Counted from the first letter of the stretch, positions 1-12,600 are shown. The stretch is 64,000 nt of DNA from Acanthochlamys bracteata (GCA_019914995.1 CM034128.1:8434501-8498500), one strand, 5' to 3'. The notes: a model not told the origin generated them from the letters alone. Program-made: numbers and translations.

Positions 1-559
1 ATTTAAAATAAAAATTAAGTGCGTTTAAACCACGCCCTAAGTTCTATTAGATAGGTCTGACTTTACAAAATCATATGATCAGGGCCGATTGTTTAAATGC
101 TTTTTCTTTTTAGTTTTCCGTGATCTGTATGTCTTTTTGTCGTAAGAACATTGTTCGGCAATTAAAAGAAAAAACAAACAACTTACAAGACTATCACATG
201 TTCCATTCAAATTCGGAGAAGAGCTTCTACCAATTTCAGCAAAGTAACTTCTTAATAAATACATTTTTGAAAATGAATGTTTAAATTATAAAGTTACAAA
301 ATAGTAAAGTTTTTATACTTAATTATATTGAAAATAAACTTTAAAATCTCTATTCAGATGAGCTGATGCACGTTTAATTCAGCTTGTGGAACTTCGTTAC
401 AAGCTAGAATAGAAATTGCAGTAAAACTTGATGTGCTTAGAAGATCCGATTCTTTATTTTTTTTAAATTTTATTTTTTATTTTTTATTTTTATAAAACTC
501 AATTATAAACATTTAAAACACTCCCTATATTAACTTCCATCACTTCCAATATTCAAACA

Positions 560-745
560 AAAAACACTTTTCAACTTTCTAATTCAAGCTTTCTAATAAT
601 TTTTATAATATTATATAAAATTTATTTAAAAAATATTAAACAAATTTACTTAAAAATCTTATTATTATTTATTTTATTATTTTTTAATCAAAAAATATAA
701 TTTATTTTTCAAAATTAAATAAAAAATAATTCTTTTTAAAAATTA
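560..745. repeat. AT-rich dispersed repeat, copy related to 8550-8715
   Basis: This block and 8550-8715 share the same order of words: ATATAAAATTTATTTAAAA, then a TTATTATTATTTATT run, then ATTTTTTAA and a piece ending in TTATTTTTCA. The match runs over more than 100 bases with scattered mismatches, which is more than AT bias alone would give. No terminal repeats or duplicated target site could be assigned. Confidence 0.4.
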
Positions 746-779
746 CTTCTAAAAAGTCCTCACATACACTCTTCATGTT

Positions 780-1020
780 TCCAACACTCCAAACTCATTT
801 TTTTAAAATTCACTTTCAATATAAAATACATATAAAAATTAAAATAAAAGTTTTTTATTAATAATTTTTTTTAAAAATTTATAATTTACTATAAATATTA
901 AATTAATATATACTTTTATTTTTTATTAAATATTTTTAATTTTTAATTTTTAATTTTATTTTTTAAATTGACTTCCAAAAAATTTATTTTACTCATTTTA
1001 TCTGCAAAGTAAACACGCCC
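780..1020 (+). repeat. AT-rich dispersed repeat, copy 1 (pairs with 62636-62858)
   Basis: This block and 62636-62858 are the same repeat in the same orientation. Both pass through a CATTTTTAATATAAAATA-like word, a TTTTTTATTAATAA block, TATTAAATTAATATATA, TTTTATTTTTTATTAAATA and a TTGA(C/T)TTC(C/T)AAAAAATTTA stretch. Both end in AAGGTAAACACGC or AAAGTAAACACGC. The shared ends suggest copies of one non-autonomous element. The family was not identified. Confidence 0.6.
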
Positions 1021-1591
1021 TTAACTTATAAACTACCAACAGCTAGCAGAAGCAGGGTCATGAAATGAAACATGCTAGAAGAAAATGAATGGACCTATTA
1101 ATGAAACTCATTCAGCATGCATGTATCTAATTCTAATGCATATGCAATCAAAACCATCTCCACAACCATGCTAATTAGCTCATTCAATTCACACAGTTAC
1201 TACCAAAAAAACACATCTAATCACTACATTGTTTAATTAATAAAAGACTATACTTCTATAGCTACCAAATTAGCAAAGCATCTCAAAAAGAACAAAAAAA
1301 GAACTGAAGAGTGAAGACCTAAAAAATCTCAAAACATAAAAAAGCAGTGAAATCAACAAAAGAACGAAAAACCCACAAACCAACAAAACATATAATATTG
1401 AAGTTGCCAAACACGTTCTAGCCCCACTCTCATCGTCGTACGTATTCTACTCCATAGTCTCTTGACTCCTCTTCTTTCTTTTCACTAAACATTCATTAAC
1501 CCCAAAACCTTCCCTTCCATGAGTTCCCTTACTACAATAATCGTCCCCTTATTAACTATAGATTAACAGTAAACACTATCACTAAGAACCC

Positions 1592-1636
1592 AGAGAGAGA
1601 GAGAGAGAGAGAGAAACGAAGAAGAAGAAGAAGAAA
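1592..1636. repeat. (GA)n then (GAA)n microsatellite
   Basis: A GA dinucleotide run of about 23 bases is followed by a GAA trinucleotide run. It lies immediately downstream of the EXORDIUM-like stop codon, so it would be transcribed in that gene's 3' UTR as a TC/TTC tract. Confidence 0.85.
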
Positions 1637-1643
1637 AGCTGCA

Positions 1644-2708
1644 TTATTGATCAAGAGCATTAGGACCAAAGCAGTAACTGAGGAGAGGGTTCCAAACCCA
1701 CTGAACCAGAAACCTTCTTCCACCGACACCATGAAGATTATAAGCCGCACCATCACCGGAATCCACCGTTAACTGACCTGTGTAAGACCCACCACCACCA
1801 GTTCCATAAATACCTTCACACAAATCAGCAATCTCTGTAGGAAAAACCGGATCGCTCCCTGCGTACCAAGCATTCACCAACGGATTTGAAGATATTTCAG
1901 CTAGCTCATGGGCTACAACACTCACCATACCATCAACTCCGACATCGCCGTTTGGTGGCTTTTCAGTTTTTATCCCCGCGGGTGCATACGGCGGTAAAGC
2001 AAACGGATAAGCGCAGATTCCAGGACACTGGGTTGCGGAGTTTCCTACCCATGCATACGGAATTGTGAATCCCACGATTGACGGAAAAGTAAAGTAATGA
2101 AACCCACAAACATTGTTGCAGAAATCATCAACAGCTACTTCAGATGATGTTAGAACAAGGTAGAGCCCACCACGTGGATTAACCGGAAGCGGACGCGTGG
2201 TAGCAGTAACGGCGGCCCGGATGACACGTTGTATATCTAGCCGGGATAGGAGTTTACCGTGAGAGTATTTCCGGTCATTCTTTTCTTGCCCGAGCGTTAT
2301 ATGGGCTGTGATATTTGCTCCAGTTTGATCAGTGTATAGCCGAACTGTTTTCCACCATGCGGAGATAGATGGGAATTGAACAGTTGGGGAATCGATAGAC
2401 CGGAGAAACGAACGGATGATTCGTTTCTGTTGGACCGCCCATGCTCCATACCAGATCGGGTGAACGGTAACGTTCGCCGTTAAAACTGGGCCCATATGGT
2501 AACGCAGATGAACGAAGTCAGATGAACCTTCGAATTTCTTCGATTCACCGAAGTTAGGCAGTGTAGTACTGTTGTTGCCGGTCGACGACGGCGTCGTCCA
2601 CCTTCTCCACCCTACTGCTGCTTCTGTTTCAGTGATTGAAACCGTGAAGAAGACAAGTAGAAGAGCTTGAAGAAGGGATGGCAAAGAGAAGCAAAGCTGC
2701 TTCCCCAT
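1644..2708 (-). CDS. EXORDIUM-like (phosphate-induced protein 1 family) secreted protein
   Basis: A 354-residue protein in one exon, the usual intronless form of this plant family. The N-terminus has a hydrophobic signal peptide (about residues 8-30), so the product is expected in the cell wall. The body has the family hallmarks: a YHMGP motif with VHPIWYG shortly after, a Cys-rich NNVCGFH / CPGICAYPF segment, and VVAHELAEISSNP, whose HELAE resembles a zincin HExxE core but is not proven catalytic here. It ends in VQWVWNPLLSYCFGPN. EXO proteins of Arabidopsis are brassinosteroid- and carbon-responsive promoters of cell expansion. The divergent N-terminal part is closest in feel to the EXL5/EXL7 branch rather than EXO itself. 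The start is the first ATG before the signal peptide and has a TATA-like box about 80 bases upstream. Confidence 0.93.
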   Translation of the reverse strand: MGKQLCFSLPSLLQALLLVFFTVSITETEAAVGWRRWTTPSSTGNNSTTLPNFGESKKFEGSSDFVHLRYHMGPVLTANVTVHPIWYGAWAVQQKRIIRSFLRSIDSPTVQFPSISAWWKTVRLYTDQTGANITAHITLGQEKNDRKYSHGKLLSRLDIQRVIRAAVTATTRPLPVNPRGGLYLVLTSSEVAVDDFCNNVCGFHYFTFPSIVGFTIPYAWVGNSATQCPGICAYPFALPPYAPAGIKTEKPPNGDVGVDGMVSVVAHELAEISSNPLVNAWYAGSDPVFPTEIADLCEGIYGTGGGGSYTGQLTVDSGDGAAYNLHGVGGRRFLVQWVWNPLLSYCFGPNALDQ

Positions 2709-2783
2709 GGTGGAATTTCTTTCTTTCTTTCAACTGAGCCGAGTGTGTAGTGAATTTGAGAAGAAGGGTTTTAACAAGGGTTT

Positions 2784-2792
2784 CTTTATATA
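2784..2792 (-). promoter_or_regulatory. TATA-like box of the EXORDIUM-like gene
   Basis: TATATAAAG reads on the minus strand about 76 bases before the ATG. That is a plausible core-promoter position with a short 5' UTR. Confidence 0.5.
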
Positions 2793-3056
2793 TGTTGATC
2801 TTTAATTTATTATTAATTAGATAAATTAGTTTTCTTTTTTAAAGCTTAATAAGAAGAAAAAGAAAGGCGCGAAATTTGTTAGAATTTTAAGAGAGGCTTG
2901 GAGAAAGAGGCACAACAGAAGAAGAAGATAATGGATGACAGATGGTATCGTTAATATCCAGCTGTCGTAGGTCCCACTTTCCCAGCATCACTAACTTTTT
3001 CCACCCTCCCTACATTGTTTAAACACCAAATAGCCTTTAACTCGACAAACAGTAAG

Positions 3057-3067
3057 CCACGTGTGGA
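3057..3067. promoter_or_regulatory. G-box with embedded BR-response-like element
   Basis: CCACGTGTGG lies about 350 bases upstream of the EXORDIUM-like start. It contains the G-box CACGTG and, overlapping it, CGTGTG, which fits the BZR1 brassinosteroid-response element CGTG(T/C)G. EXO-family genes are known brassinosteroid targets, which makes the site relevant, but its function is inferred. Confidence 0.4.
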
Positions 3068-5423
3068 CTTTACTTGTATCGTGGGGTCATGTTTGCTGTA
3101 GTAACGTTTGAAATGGTGTTGTGTGTCGGACTACGCAGCTGATGGAGGAGAACAGATACCCAAAAGGAAATGGGCATGCACGAAACCCAGAAATTAGGGA
3201 ACTATAGGGCCCATTTTATAAATTGAACTAAATGGACGGGTAAGATCGTCGTGATGTACGTTGTACATAAATGTACCGTGTCTCGCGGTGAAGAAAAACC
3301 CAGGTTGAAAATTACCTAATTAACATTTTAGCTTTTATTAGTGCAGATTTTAAGTCGGTGAAATTTCAATTTTTTACGTCACAATTAAAATTTCATAACT
3401 TTTTATAATTTTATAAATAAAATTAAGAATTTGAATTTTCTGTTTTGTATAAATAGAACTTAAATTCTACGGTATTTTTTTTCTGAATTTATTTCTAACT
3501 CATTTTAAAAATTAATTAAAATACAAAAATAAAATTTTACTTCTAACTTATTTTTTAAAAATTTTAATTTTATATTTTATTTTTATAAAATTTAATTATG
3601 ATCATTTGAAACAGGCACTTGTGCGACGGATAGTGACAAAATGGGGATGACGGGACCAAGAAGACCGGTGGTCGGAGAGAGATAGCACAGTACTGGAATC
3701 GGGGTTTCTGGTTACCTGGCGGTGAAGATAAGTGCTTATTTTATATTGTAGGAAGTGCATTCGAACTTAATTTGATGAAATAAAATTTGATAAAAAATAA
3801 ATTAAATAAAATTTTGATGAGCATAGAGTAAAGTAGTACATAAAACATAATAATTTTAATTTAAACTTTGACGAAAACATAAGTTTAAATTTTAGTAAAA
3901 GAATAAATTTTGAATAATTGATAATATTATGACAGAACGTGCAGCAGTGGTTTGTTTGATGGGCTTTTGGGCCCAATGTCGCTCTTCAATTACAGAGAGA
4001 TGTCGGGAACGTTTAGAAATATTTATTAAAAAAGAATTTTTAAAAAAAATTTAAAAACTTTTGGAAAATAAATTTTATTTTTTTATTTTAAAAATAATAT
4101 AATAATAAATAAAAAATTTATGATTTAAATTTTTCAATATTTATAAAATTTCTTTTAAATTCTTTAAAATATTCTATAAAAAAAATTTAAAATATAAAAT
4201 AAAAAAATTAAGAAATAAAAACTCCTCCGAACATTGTCGCTGTTAGTGATTGAATTGAATGGAAATGGAATGAGACTTATTTTTTGTTTTCCCTTTTCTT
4301 TCGCTCACTGCTATGATTTGTTTTCTGGTTGTGAACAGAGCAAACGCGTGCGTGCGCACTCTATCATCAACAGAGTGTGAATGAGACCTGTACTGCAGTG
4401 AGATTGCAGAACAATGACTGTGTGCTTGCACGCAGTGATGCCTCTGTAGTACTGTGATCATTCATTCTCCCGACATCTTCTGTGATGTGAAATTTAGTGC
4501 GTTAAGTGTAAATAGAATTTAATATTTATGTTTTAATAATTTTTTAAATAATATTAAAAATATATTAAAAATTACATAAATAAAAAAATTAAAATTAAAA
4601 TTTTGTATATAAAATTGAAAATTTTCATGTTTTTTATATAACTAAAATATATAAATTATTTTAAAATTTAGAATCTGACAAAAAAAAAAATTATTAATAT
4701 TTAAAATATGCCCTCATTGATATACGACTTCATACGAAATTACGTTAGACGATCTAGCACGATAAGAGAATTGTTGCCGTTGTCTATATCGACAGGTGTC
4801 TCCATTTCTAAATACAGCTAGTGATTTAGAATATATTAGCTCAATTTCTCAAGAACATTTATTTAAAAACAATATTTTATATTTTTAATAAGTTTTTATA
4901 ATATTTGAATATTTGTTAAAATAAAAATATATAAATTATATAGTATATGTATATAATTATTATTTTTTAAGTACAAAAAATTAAATTATTTTTTGAATTT
5001 TTTTAAATATTATTTATTATAATTTTTTAATAAGCACTTATAAATTCTTTAACTTGGACGATGTCGTCGTAGTGCGGATTGATTGTAGATTCATTAGGAA
5101 CTTGTATAGAGATGCAAATACTGATCGGATTATCTAAGTATCGACCAAATGAACATACTAGGTCGGGTAGACCTGGCCCGACTCTACCACTCGGATTGGT
5201 TCGCTTCGGCCCGGTGAATTTTTTTGATCCGGTCCTATCAATATGTATGCTTCTATTTTCTTAACAAAGGATGAAAATAAATAAAATCTTTAAAAAATAA
5301 TTTTAAAAATTATTATTAAGATAAAAATAAAATATAAATAATTTACTTACAACATACAAAAAAATTTATAGAACAGTAGCATCATAATATTTTCTAAATA
5401 TTTACAAAATTTTTAATAATAAC

Positions 5424-6275
5424 TAGGGGTGGCAATATATGACCCGATCCGAAAATTCGATCCGAAACCGACCTGTTTAATTAGGATTAGGGTTGAAAAT
5501 TTTGACCCGTATAAATATATGGGTTGAGTTAGGGTTGAACAAATTTGATCTGATTATTAAATGGGTCAATCCGGATTAACCCGAAATTGACCCACCAATC
5601 CGAAATGTCACCTTTTGAAAGAACAATTTTTAATTTTTTCTTATCGTATAATAAAATATTGATAATAAAAATAATCGATACTAGTTATTTATAAACTATT
5701 ACATTAAAATATATTTATAATTAATTTTTTATTTTTATATCTTAGTAAAATAGTATAAGATGAAAATTATAATATTATCGAAAATATTACTATGTAGGTA
5801 TTTTTAATGACGAATTTAGATTTCGTATAAAAGTTTTTATGAAAATTTTGTTAGATAGATATATTTATCAAAATTTTTATCGAAATTATTAATATAGTAT
5901 TTGTAATCATAAATTTCAGCTGTTATCATATATTTTTTTAAAATAAAAATAATATATTTTTTTATATTGTAAGGACCGATGAAGACATTAAGGAATGTTG
6001 TTGAATATAATCATATCTTATCAGTAGAAATATCGTGCACTTTCATTCGAACTGATCTTATAATTTCACTAAAGCTTAAAAATATATAATTAATAATAAT
6101 AATTTTAATTATTAAATGGGTCGATCCGAATTTGACCCGGTTATTAGTAGGTTGGGTTAGGGTTGACAATTTTGACCCGTATAAATTCATGGGTTAGATT
6201 AGGGTTGAACAAATTTGACCCGATTATTAAATGAGTCGACCCGAAACCGACCCATCAATCCATATTGCCACCCCA
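5424..6275. mobile_element. hAT-like non-autonomous DNA transposon, 852 bp, with 8-bp target duplication
   Basis: The ends are imperfect inverted repeats: TAGGGGTGGCAATAT on the left and, read inward from the right, TGGGGTGGCAATAT. The element is flanked on both sides by ATAATAAC (5416-5423 and 6276-6283), an 8-bp target-site duplication typical of the hAT superfamily. There is no transposase coding. Besides the short inverted ends, the outer regions (about 5459-5610 and 6121-6275) are direct repeats of one another: both run through TAGGGTTGA, TTTTGACCCGTATAAAT, TTAGGGTTGAACAAATTTGA and GATTATTAAATG. This suggests a composite of two smaller copies. The matching target duplication makes the boundaries firm; the superfamily call rests on duplication length and terminus. 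Confidence 0.8.
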
Positions 6276-7189
6276 ATAATAACTTAATGAGTTTCAGTAA
6301 ACATATTATACTCATTATTGTATTATAAAATTTTATAAGCATATTTTTATAATCTAAAATTTATTTTAATATTAAATAAATAAAATTTTATTTTACTGAC
6401 ATATTAAGGTTGAATTTTTCAAGTCTTTAAATGTTCGGCTATGTAATATTTCTTAAATTTAGATAAACGTTAGTTTAAACTGGTAAAATAATAAATAGCA
6501 ATAAAAATATCATTAATATGTTCACTTAATAGCTTCATAATTGAATACATAGTTAAATTAATAATATGACAAGCACAATATTAGCATAGTAAAATTTCGC
6601 CCATGTTGAGCTTAGCTTCATTTATAGAAATCAAGTCATTTTTGTGTTTGCTGAATCATTGTTTAGTGTATGGAGATGATACGGTTGCTTATGCTTAAAA
6701 TTTTAGTTGCACTTATAATGCGTTCAAAAATATTTTTAGCATCAAGTGTGCATCAATAAGTTTAAATCTAATAATTATTCTTTACATCATCTATTGTGAA
6801 TCTAAATAATATGAAACAACACTTAAATAATATTATTTACCTCCACTGCTCCAAATATCAAATGTTAGTACAATAGAAAATTATAATGAACTCAATTCAG
6901 ATTTAATGTAGTGTATATTTTATTATAGTAAGTAATAATATCACATGTAATAGTTCTTCTATTAATCTTTTAAAATTATGGACAATATGATATTAATAAA
7001 AAATATGACTAATTAAAATTAATACACAATTTATAGTGCGAATATACAGGTTAGAAATTCTCTAAAAATATTAGGGTCATATAAAAAAGTACTTACGGAA
7101 CTATCCATATTGAATTGAAGTTGAATTTGTAAAAGCTTCCTCCCAATTTCTTTTTTGGCAGTATATATCTTACTGTGGATTGTTAAATG

Positions 7190-7500
7190 TTGGATTTTAA
7201 GCATTGATTATCAATTGTAAGCTTTGTTGACCGCCAACGATCAATAGCTAACTGTTTGCGATTCTCTAACGATCAATTTTGACCGTAAAAATATTATTAG
7301 TATTGTTTGACCTCTAACGATCAGTAGTGATCGTTAGAAACTAGTAATAGTTTACTGACATCAGCATAGTATCAGCATAACATCAGTAGGTCGTTACTGG
7401 CATTTTTTTTTTAATTTGAAAAAAAATTAATTTACTTAGTATGACGTAATCAATTATCAATATAATTAGATCAATCGTCAATATTGATCGATAAATTTAA
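7190..7500. repeat. Segment with repeated CTAACGATCA words and an inverted repeat
   Basis: The word AACGATCA occurs at least three times, and its complement TGATCGTTAG once. At 7314-7337, CTAACGATCA and TGATCGTTAG form a perfect 10-bp inverted repeat with a 4-base spacer. Repeated CATCAG/GATCAAT words follow to about 7490. Clusters like this resemble the subterminal arrays of CACTA or Mutator-type transposons, but no termini were found. Confidence 0.35.
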
Positions 7501-7849
7501 AAAGTGACCGTGCGCTCTATACTACGTGACAGATATGATCTGATCTGAATGTCTCGATTCTTTACTCACGAGCCATACCACAAAGGAGAATGTATTCCCA
7601 GAAACCAATTATGCAAAGGGTTCTTTAGCTTTAATGCACTGAAAGTATCTATATCTTTATCAACAGAAGTTGGTGTAATGGTGATGAGCTATTATCATCA
7701 CTTATTGCTCTTCTATTTCAAATTTTGCACGGGACCAAAAAAATTTCACGGTGCCGGATAAGATAATAAGTAAAACCACGATGGTATTCATAATCCGTGA
7801 TATTTCCTATATTAGTTTAGGTGATAAGTGGTGCTTGGTGCGTTCGATT

Positions 7850-8050
7850 TAATTTACCATAAAAATAATTTTTTAATATATATTTTATAAATATTAAAAA
7901 AATTTATTTAAAAATTTAAAATATAAAAAATTTTACGTAGTAAAATTTTTTTATTATATATTTTTATTATATTTTTAAAAATAAAAAAATAAAATTTATT
8001 TTAAAAAAATAAATATATTTTTTTTATTTCAAACAATCTTTTATTTCAAT
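7850..8050 (+). repeat. AT-rich dispersed repeat (family B copy)
   Basis: Contains a TTTTATAAATATTAAAAA..ATATAAAAAATTTTAC..TAGTAAAA series. The same order is seen at 34982-35190 and 38385-38640, and on the opposite strand at about 23265-23420. Boundaries are approximate and the class is unknown. Confidence 0.4.
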
Positions 8051-8549
8051 AGCTCTTTCAAACTTCCCCGTACATCGAGTAATGCATTATTTTAGCTATC
8101 ATTATTGGAGTGCCTATAATAAATATTTCTAACTACCGGATCGTTCTCTTCGACAGAAATATTTTTATAATAAAAATAATATTAAAAAGAAAATTATTTT
8201 ATATTTTAAAATGAGTTTAATTTATCTGAAAAATCAAAATTCATACATATAAATATGATATACAATAAATTTATACAATTTAATTTAAAAAATAATTTAA
8301 ATTTAACTTATACTGGCAATGCATTTCAAACATCATATTAGGGTGTTTTTTTAATCTTTTAATTCATTTTTTTTACTAAAAATTTATTTTTGACAGATAC
8401 ATACACAACACAATAAGTAATTTTTGACTGATTTTTTATAAAAAAATAAACATCATAAAAAATTAATTCACTTTTAATAATATTATTTATGATAGTGCGA
8501 AAATGACTAAAAGCGTTAATCGTAAGTTGCTTATTATTTTTGATGTTAT

Positions 8550-8715
8550 ATTTTTATGATGTTTTATAAAATTTATTTAAAATTTAAAAATATTTGCATA
8601 TTAAAATATTATTATTATTTATTTATTATTTTTTAAAATAAAAAAATTGAGCTTATTTTTCAGAATATGATAAAATATTTTTATTTTTAAAAAGTACTTT
8701 ATATAAGTACTCTAA
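8550..8715. repeat. AT-rich dispersed repeat, copy related to 560-745
   Basis: Same word order as 560-745: TTATAAAATTTATTTAAAA, then TTATTATTATTTATTTATT, then ATTTTTTAAAA and GCTTATTTTTCAG. It is a dispersed repeat of unknown class. Confidence 0.4.
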
Positions 8716-9654
8716 AATATTTCCGAAAACGAATTTTTTAATAACCTGTAGTTTTTCTTGTTGGTTAGTACTAAAGAGATGTCTAGTATTACTTAAATTT
8801 TATTTTAATCTCTAAAGTTAATTTGAAAAAAGTAATAAAGTTATATAATTAAAATTATATGATATATAATTTATTGATATTTTTAAATTAAAAAAATAAA
8901 TTAAATGTAGTGATCAATATAACAAGAATTTTTAAAAATAAAAATATTATCTATTTTAAAAAAATTTTATTTTATAAGTACTCACGATCATAATTGCGCC
9001 ATAATTTCAAAATCCTAGTAATTTCGGAACCTTTCGGTCAAGCAAGAGGATCGCAGCAGTTCTCAGCTTTTCCGGCCCAGAAAGGCCCAATAAGAATTTT
9101 TAAACATTAATTAAAAGAAAATTCTAACATCAATCAAACGTTTCTTTATTCGCAAGCGACAGTAGAAAGGCAAGTTAACAACACTTCGTGAGAAGTCCAA
9201 TAACAAAAGCAACCCATCACCTTCGTTACAGGTCAAATAAACACACACAATATTATGTTACAATATCATCGCTCTAAAATTTCATTTTAGTAAAAATAAG
9301 GTCCTTGTTTAAGATATTTGCCATGTTATACTTTAAGCATAGACTATTAAACGTTTTATTGCAAATAGATATATCTGTTTATCGATTATTATAAGGTTTT
9401 CTCTAGCAGAAAAAATTATAAACGACTACTTTGCTAAACGTTATTTTAAAGTGCTTTTATTGAAATGTTTGAAACAATAACCGAACAGGGTTTACCAATC
9501 TCGAAGCTTAGAAGTTGAAATCAGCTGTCAGGGTTTGCCTTCTTTCTTTCCTCGGAAATTCCGTCTCTAACAAAATAAAAGCAAACAAAGCTCTAACCAT
9601 TTTCTCTCCGTTCTTAATTGTTTCCATTTCATTGACCTCAACAACCAGACTCAG

Positions 9655-9672
9655 ATAGAGAGAGAGAGAGAG
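9655..9672. repeat. (GA)n tract in transketolase 5' UTR
   Basis: About 18 bases of GA dinucleotides end 13 bases before the transketolase ATG. GA/CT tracts near starts are common in plants and can bind GAGA-factor-like BPC proteins; that role is inferred. Confidence 0.7.
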
Positions 9673-9685
9673 ATCTACAACAACC

Positions 9686-12600
9686 ATGGCGACAACAACT
9701 TCTTCGTCGACCGCTGCCGTCTCACGGGCTATACTCACCCGCGGGACCCCTCTGCGTGGCACCTTTCCTTCTCAGTCTCGTCTCTATCTGCCACGTGCTA
9801 AGATCGGCGGTTTAGCTCTCCGTGTACGAGCTTCTGCTGTTGTAGAATCTGCACCGGCGTCGGAGAAGGCGGAGGAGAAGTTGGTTGAGAAGTCGGTGAA
9901 CACGATCCGGTTCTTAGCAGTCGATGCAGTAGAAAAGGCTAACTCCGGTCACCCAGGTTTGCCGATGGGTTGTGCGCCCATGTCACACGTGTTGTTTGAT
10001 GAGTTCATGAAGTATAACCCGAAGAATCCGTATTGGTTCAATCGCGATAGGTTCGTGCTTTCAGCTGGCCATGGATGCATGCTTCACTATGCCCTCCTGC
10101 ACCTTGCTGGCTACGATAGCGTTCAGGTCCGTACGATGTTACTTGGATTGTTGTGATTGTTGTTTAGGCGTACTTTTAATTGAAAGGATACTATTCGCGA
10201 TTTATGGTTCCATTGTTGATGAGTTGATCATATTGCTACGCGTGGTTCTGAATTTTGTTTTTAATGTGGAAATGAGGGAAAAATGTGTCTCCTTTGTGAT
10301 TTTAAAGTATAATAGTAGCTTGTTATGTTCGAGAGAGCGTTGACTTGGATCCAATATTCTGTGTTTACTCGTATATAAACTAGTATGATTCATGGGTGGT
10401 GGAACTGCTAAATTTTCTATAGCTCTTGTAATTCTTCAGATTTGTTGCTTGTAGATAGTCTTTCTTCTGAGGAGTTGTCGTGAGCATCTGTTTCTTGGTC
10501 GAGAAAATAATGCAGAACGTTTACTGGCGATCGCTTCTAGAATGAAATAACGTTTACTGCGATCGCTTCTAGAATGAAGTTTGTGTCTGGAAGAGAGGGT
10601 TTTATGTTAAGAGAAGATGATGGAGGAGGTTGTGTTAGTTTGTTTGTTCTTTTGTGAATTTTGTTCAGTATCATGGCAAGACAAGTAGTTTGATGGTTTG
10701 ATCTTCTCGCGAGAATTTGGATTATTGACTTTAATTGTTAAGAAGGTGTTAGCTGAACTTGAGGATACTTTGCAACATTTGCGCTAGGTACTAATGATAT
10801 ATTTTTGTTGGGACTGTATGTGTAGGAGGAGGACCTGAAGGCATTCCGTCAGTGGGGAAGCAGAACACCTGGTCACCCTGAGAATTTTGAGACTCCAGGC
10901 ATTGAAGTCACCACTGGTATGTCACTAGAACTTGGAAATTTATTGAAGTTTGTAATAATACTCAATGGTAGCTTTTTCAACTTGCGTTAGCCTTTTGCTT
11001 CTTGTTCTTCAAGGATTGGTAATTTTAGTTTGCTTTACTATTTGGCATTATACAGGCCCTTTAGGGCAGGGTATTGCTAATGCTGTTGGGTTGGCACTTG
11101 CTGAGAAACACCTAGCTGCTCGTTTCAATAAGCCTGACATGGAGATTGTTGACCATTACACGTAAGAGATTCCATTATGCATGCATTGTAAGTGTGATTC
11201 AGGCTTGCTTTTGTTCTGATGTATGTTTATGTATTAGGTATTGCATACTTGGAGATGGTTGCCAGATGGAAGGTATTTCGAATGAGGCTTGTTCTCTTGC
11301 CGGACATTGGGGGCTTGGGAAGTTGATTGCCTTCTATGATGATAACCATATTTCGATAGATGGTAACACACAAATTGCATTCACTGAAGATGTGACTGCC
11401 CGTTTTGAGGCACTAGGCTGGCACACTATCTGGGTGAAGAATGGTAACACAGGATACGATGACATTCGTGCTGCAATCAGAGAAGCCAAGGCTGTTAAAG
11501 ACAAACCAACACTGATCAAGGTCAAAAGCTCCACGTTTTATACTTTTTGCTTTACAGAAACTTCTGCATATGGTGTTATCGCCACCATCCTATAGATGTT
11601 AATCTTTAAGTTAAATACAGGTAACTACCACCATTGGATACGGATCACCAAACAAGGCAAATAGTTACAGTGTGCATGGAAGTGCTTTGGGTGCTAAGGA
11701 AGTTGATGCGACTAGGCAAAACCTTGGATGGCCCTATGAACCTTTTCACGTGCCTGAAGAGGTGAATAGGTAATGCATCGTTCTCTTATTTTTGTGTCTC
11801 AAAATCTTCTGAAGCAAGTGAAAATGATGGCTGGCTACTATATAACCTATTCTTGCAGTCACTGGAGTCGCCATATCTCAGAAGGCGCTGCTATTGAAGC
11901 AGACTGGAATGCCAAGTTTGCAGAGTATGTGGAGAAGTATAAAGAGGATGCAGTAGAATTAAAGAGTATCATTTCAGGAGGATTGCCTGCTGGATGGGAG
12001 AAGGCACTTCCAGTGAGTACTCTATTTAGCTTGACTTTTCCATTGTTGTTACTGAATAGAGTATAATAGCTTGTGGATATCCTTTGATGGAGACTAATGT
12101 GACACTTCTTTGCCTCATTTCAGAGGTACACTCCTGAAAGCCCTGCTGATGCTACAAGAAATCTATCTCAGCAGAATCTTAATGCACTTGCCAAAGTGTT
12201 GCCTGGACTTCTTGGTGGCAGTGCAGATCTTGCCTCTTCTAACATGACATTGCTCAAAATGTTTGGGAACTTCCAAAAGGATACACCTGCGGAGCGCAAT
12301 GTCCGTTTTGGTGTTAGGGAGCACAGTATGGGTGCTATTTGCAATGGCATTGCTCATCACAGCCCAGGTCTTATCCCCTACTGTGCAACCTTCTTTGTGT
12401 TCACTGACTACATGAGGGCTGCCATAAGGATGTCCGCTTTAAGTCAGGCTGGAGTCATATATGTAATGACCCATGACTCTATTGGGCTTGGAGAAGACGG
12501 GCCCACTCATCAGCCAATTGAGCATTTGATCAGCTTGCGGGCAATGCCTAATGTACTCATGCTGAGGCCAGCTGACGGAACCGAGACTGCTGGTGCTTAC

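Larger units (their letters stand above)
1..1643. other. AT-rich intergenic DNA left of EXORDIUM-like gene
   Basis: No supportable gene. The stretch is strongly AT-rich and holds two pieces of dispersed repeat, listed separately (about 560-740 and 780-1020). The last ~60 bases, including a (GA)n run followed by a (GAA)n run at 1592-1636, lie just past the stop codon of the minus-strand EXORDIUM-like gene and are probably its 3' UTR. Confidence 0.6.
3100..9480. other. Long gene-free AT-rich spacer
   Basis: No coding region is supportable between the EXORDIUM-like promoter and transketolase. Short open frames here lack splice partners or recognisable domains. Contents: AT-rich repeat fragments at about 3340-3590, 4020-4230, 4500-4700, 7850-8050 and 8550-8715; a GC-richer scrap at about 5140-5250 (GGTCGGGT / GGCCCG words) resembling the ends of the transposon at 5424-6275; that transposon; and a segment at 7190-7500 with repeated inverted words. 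Confidence 0.6.
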
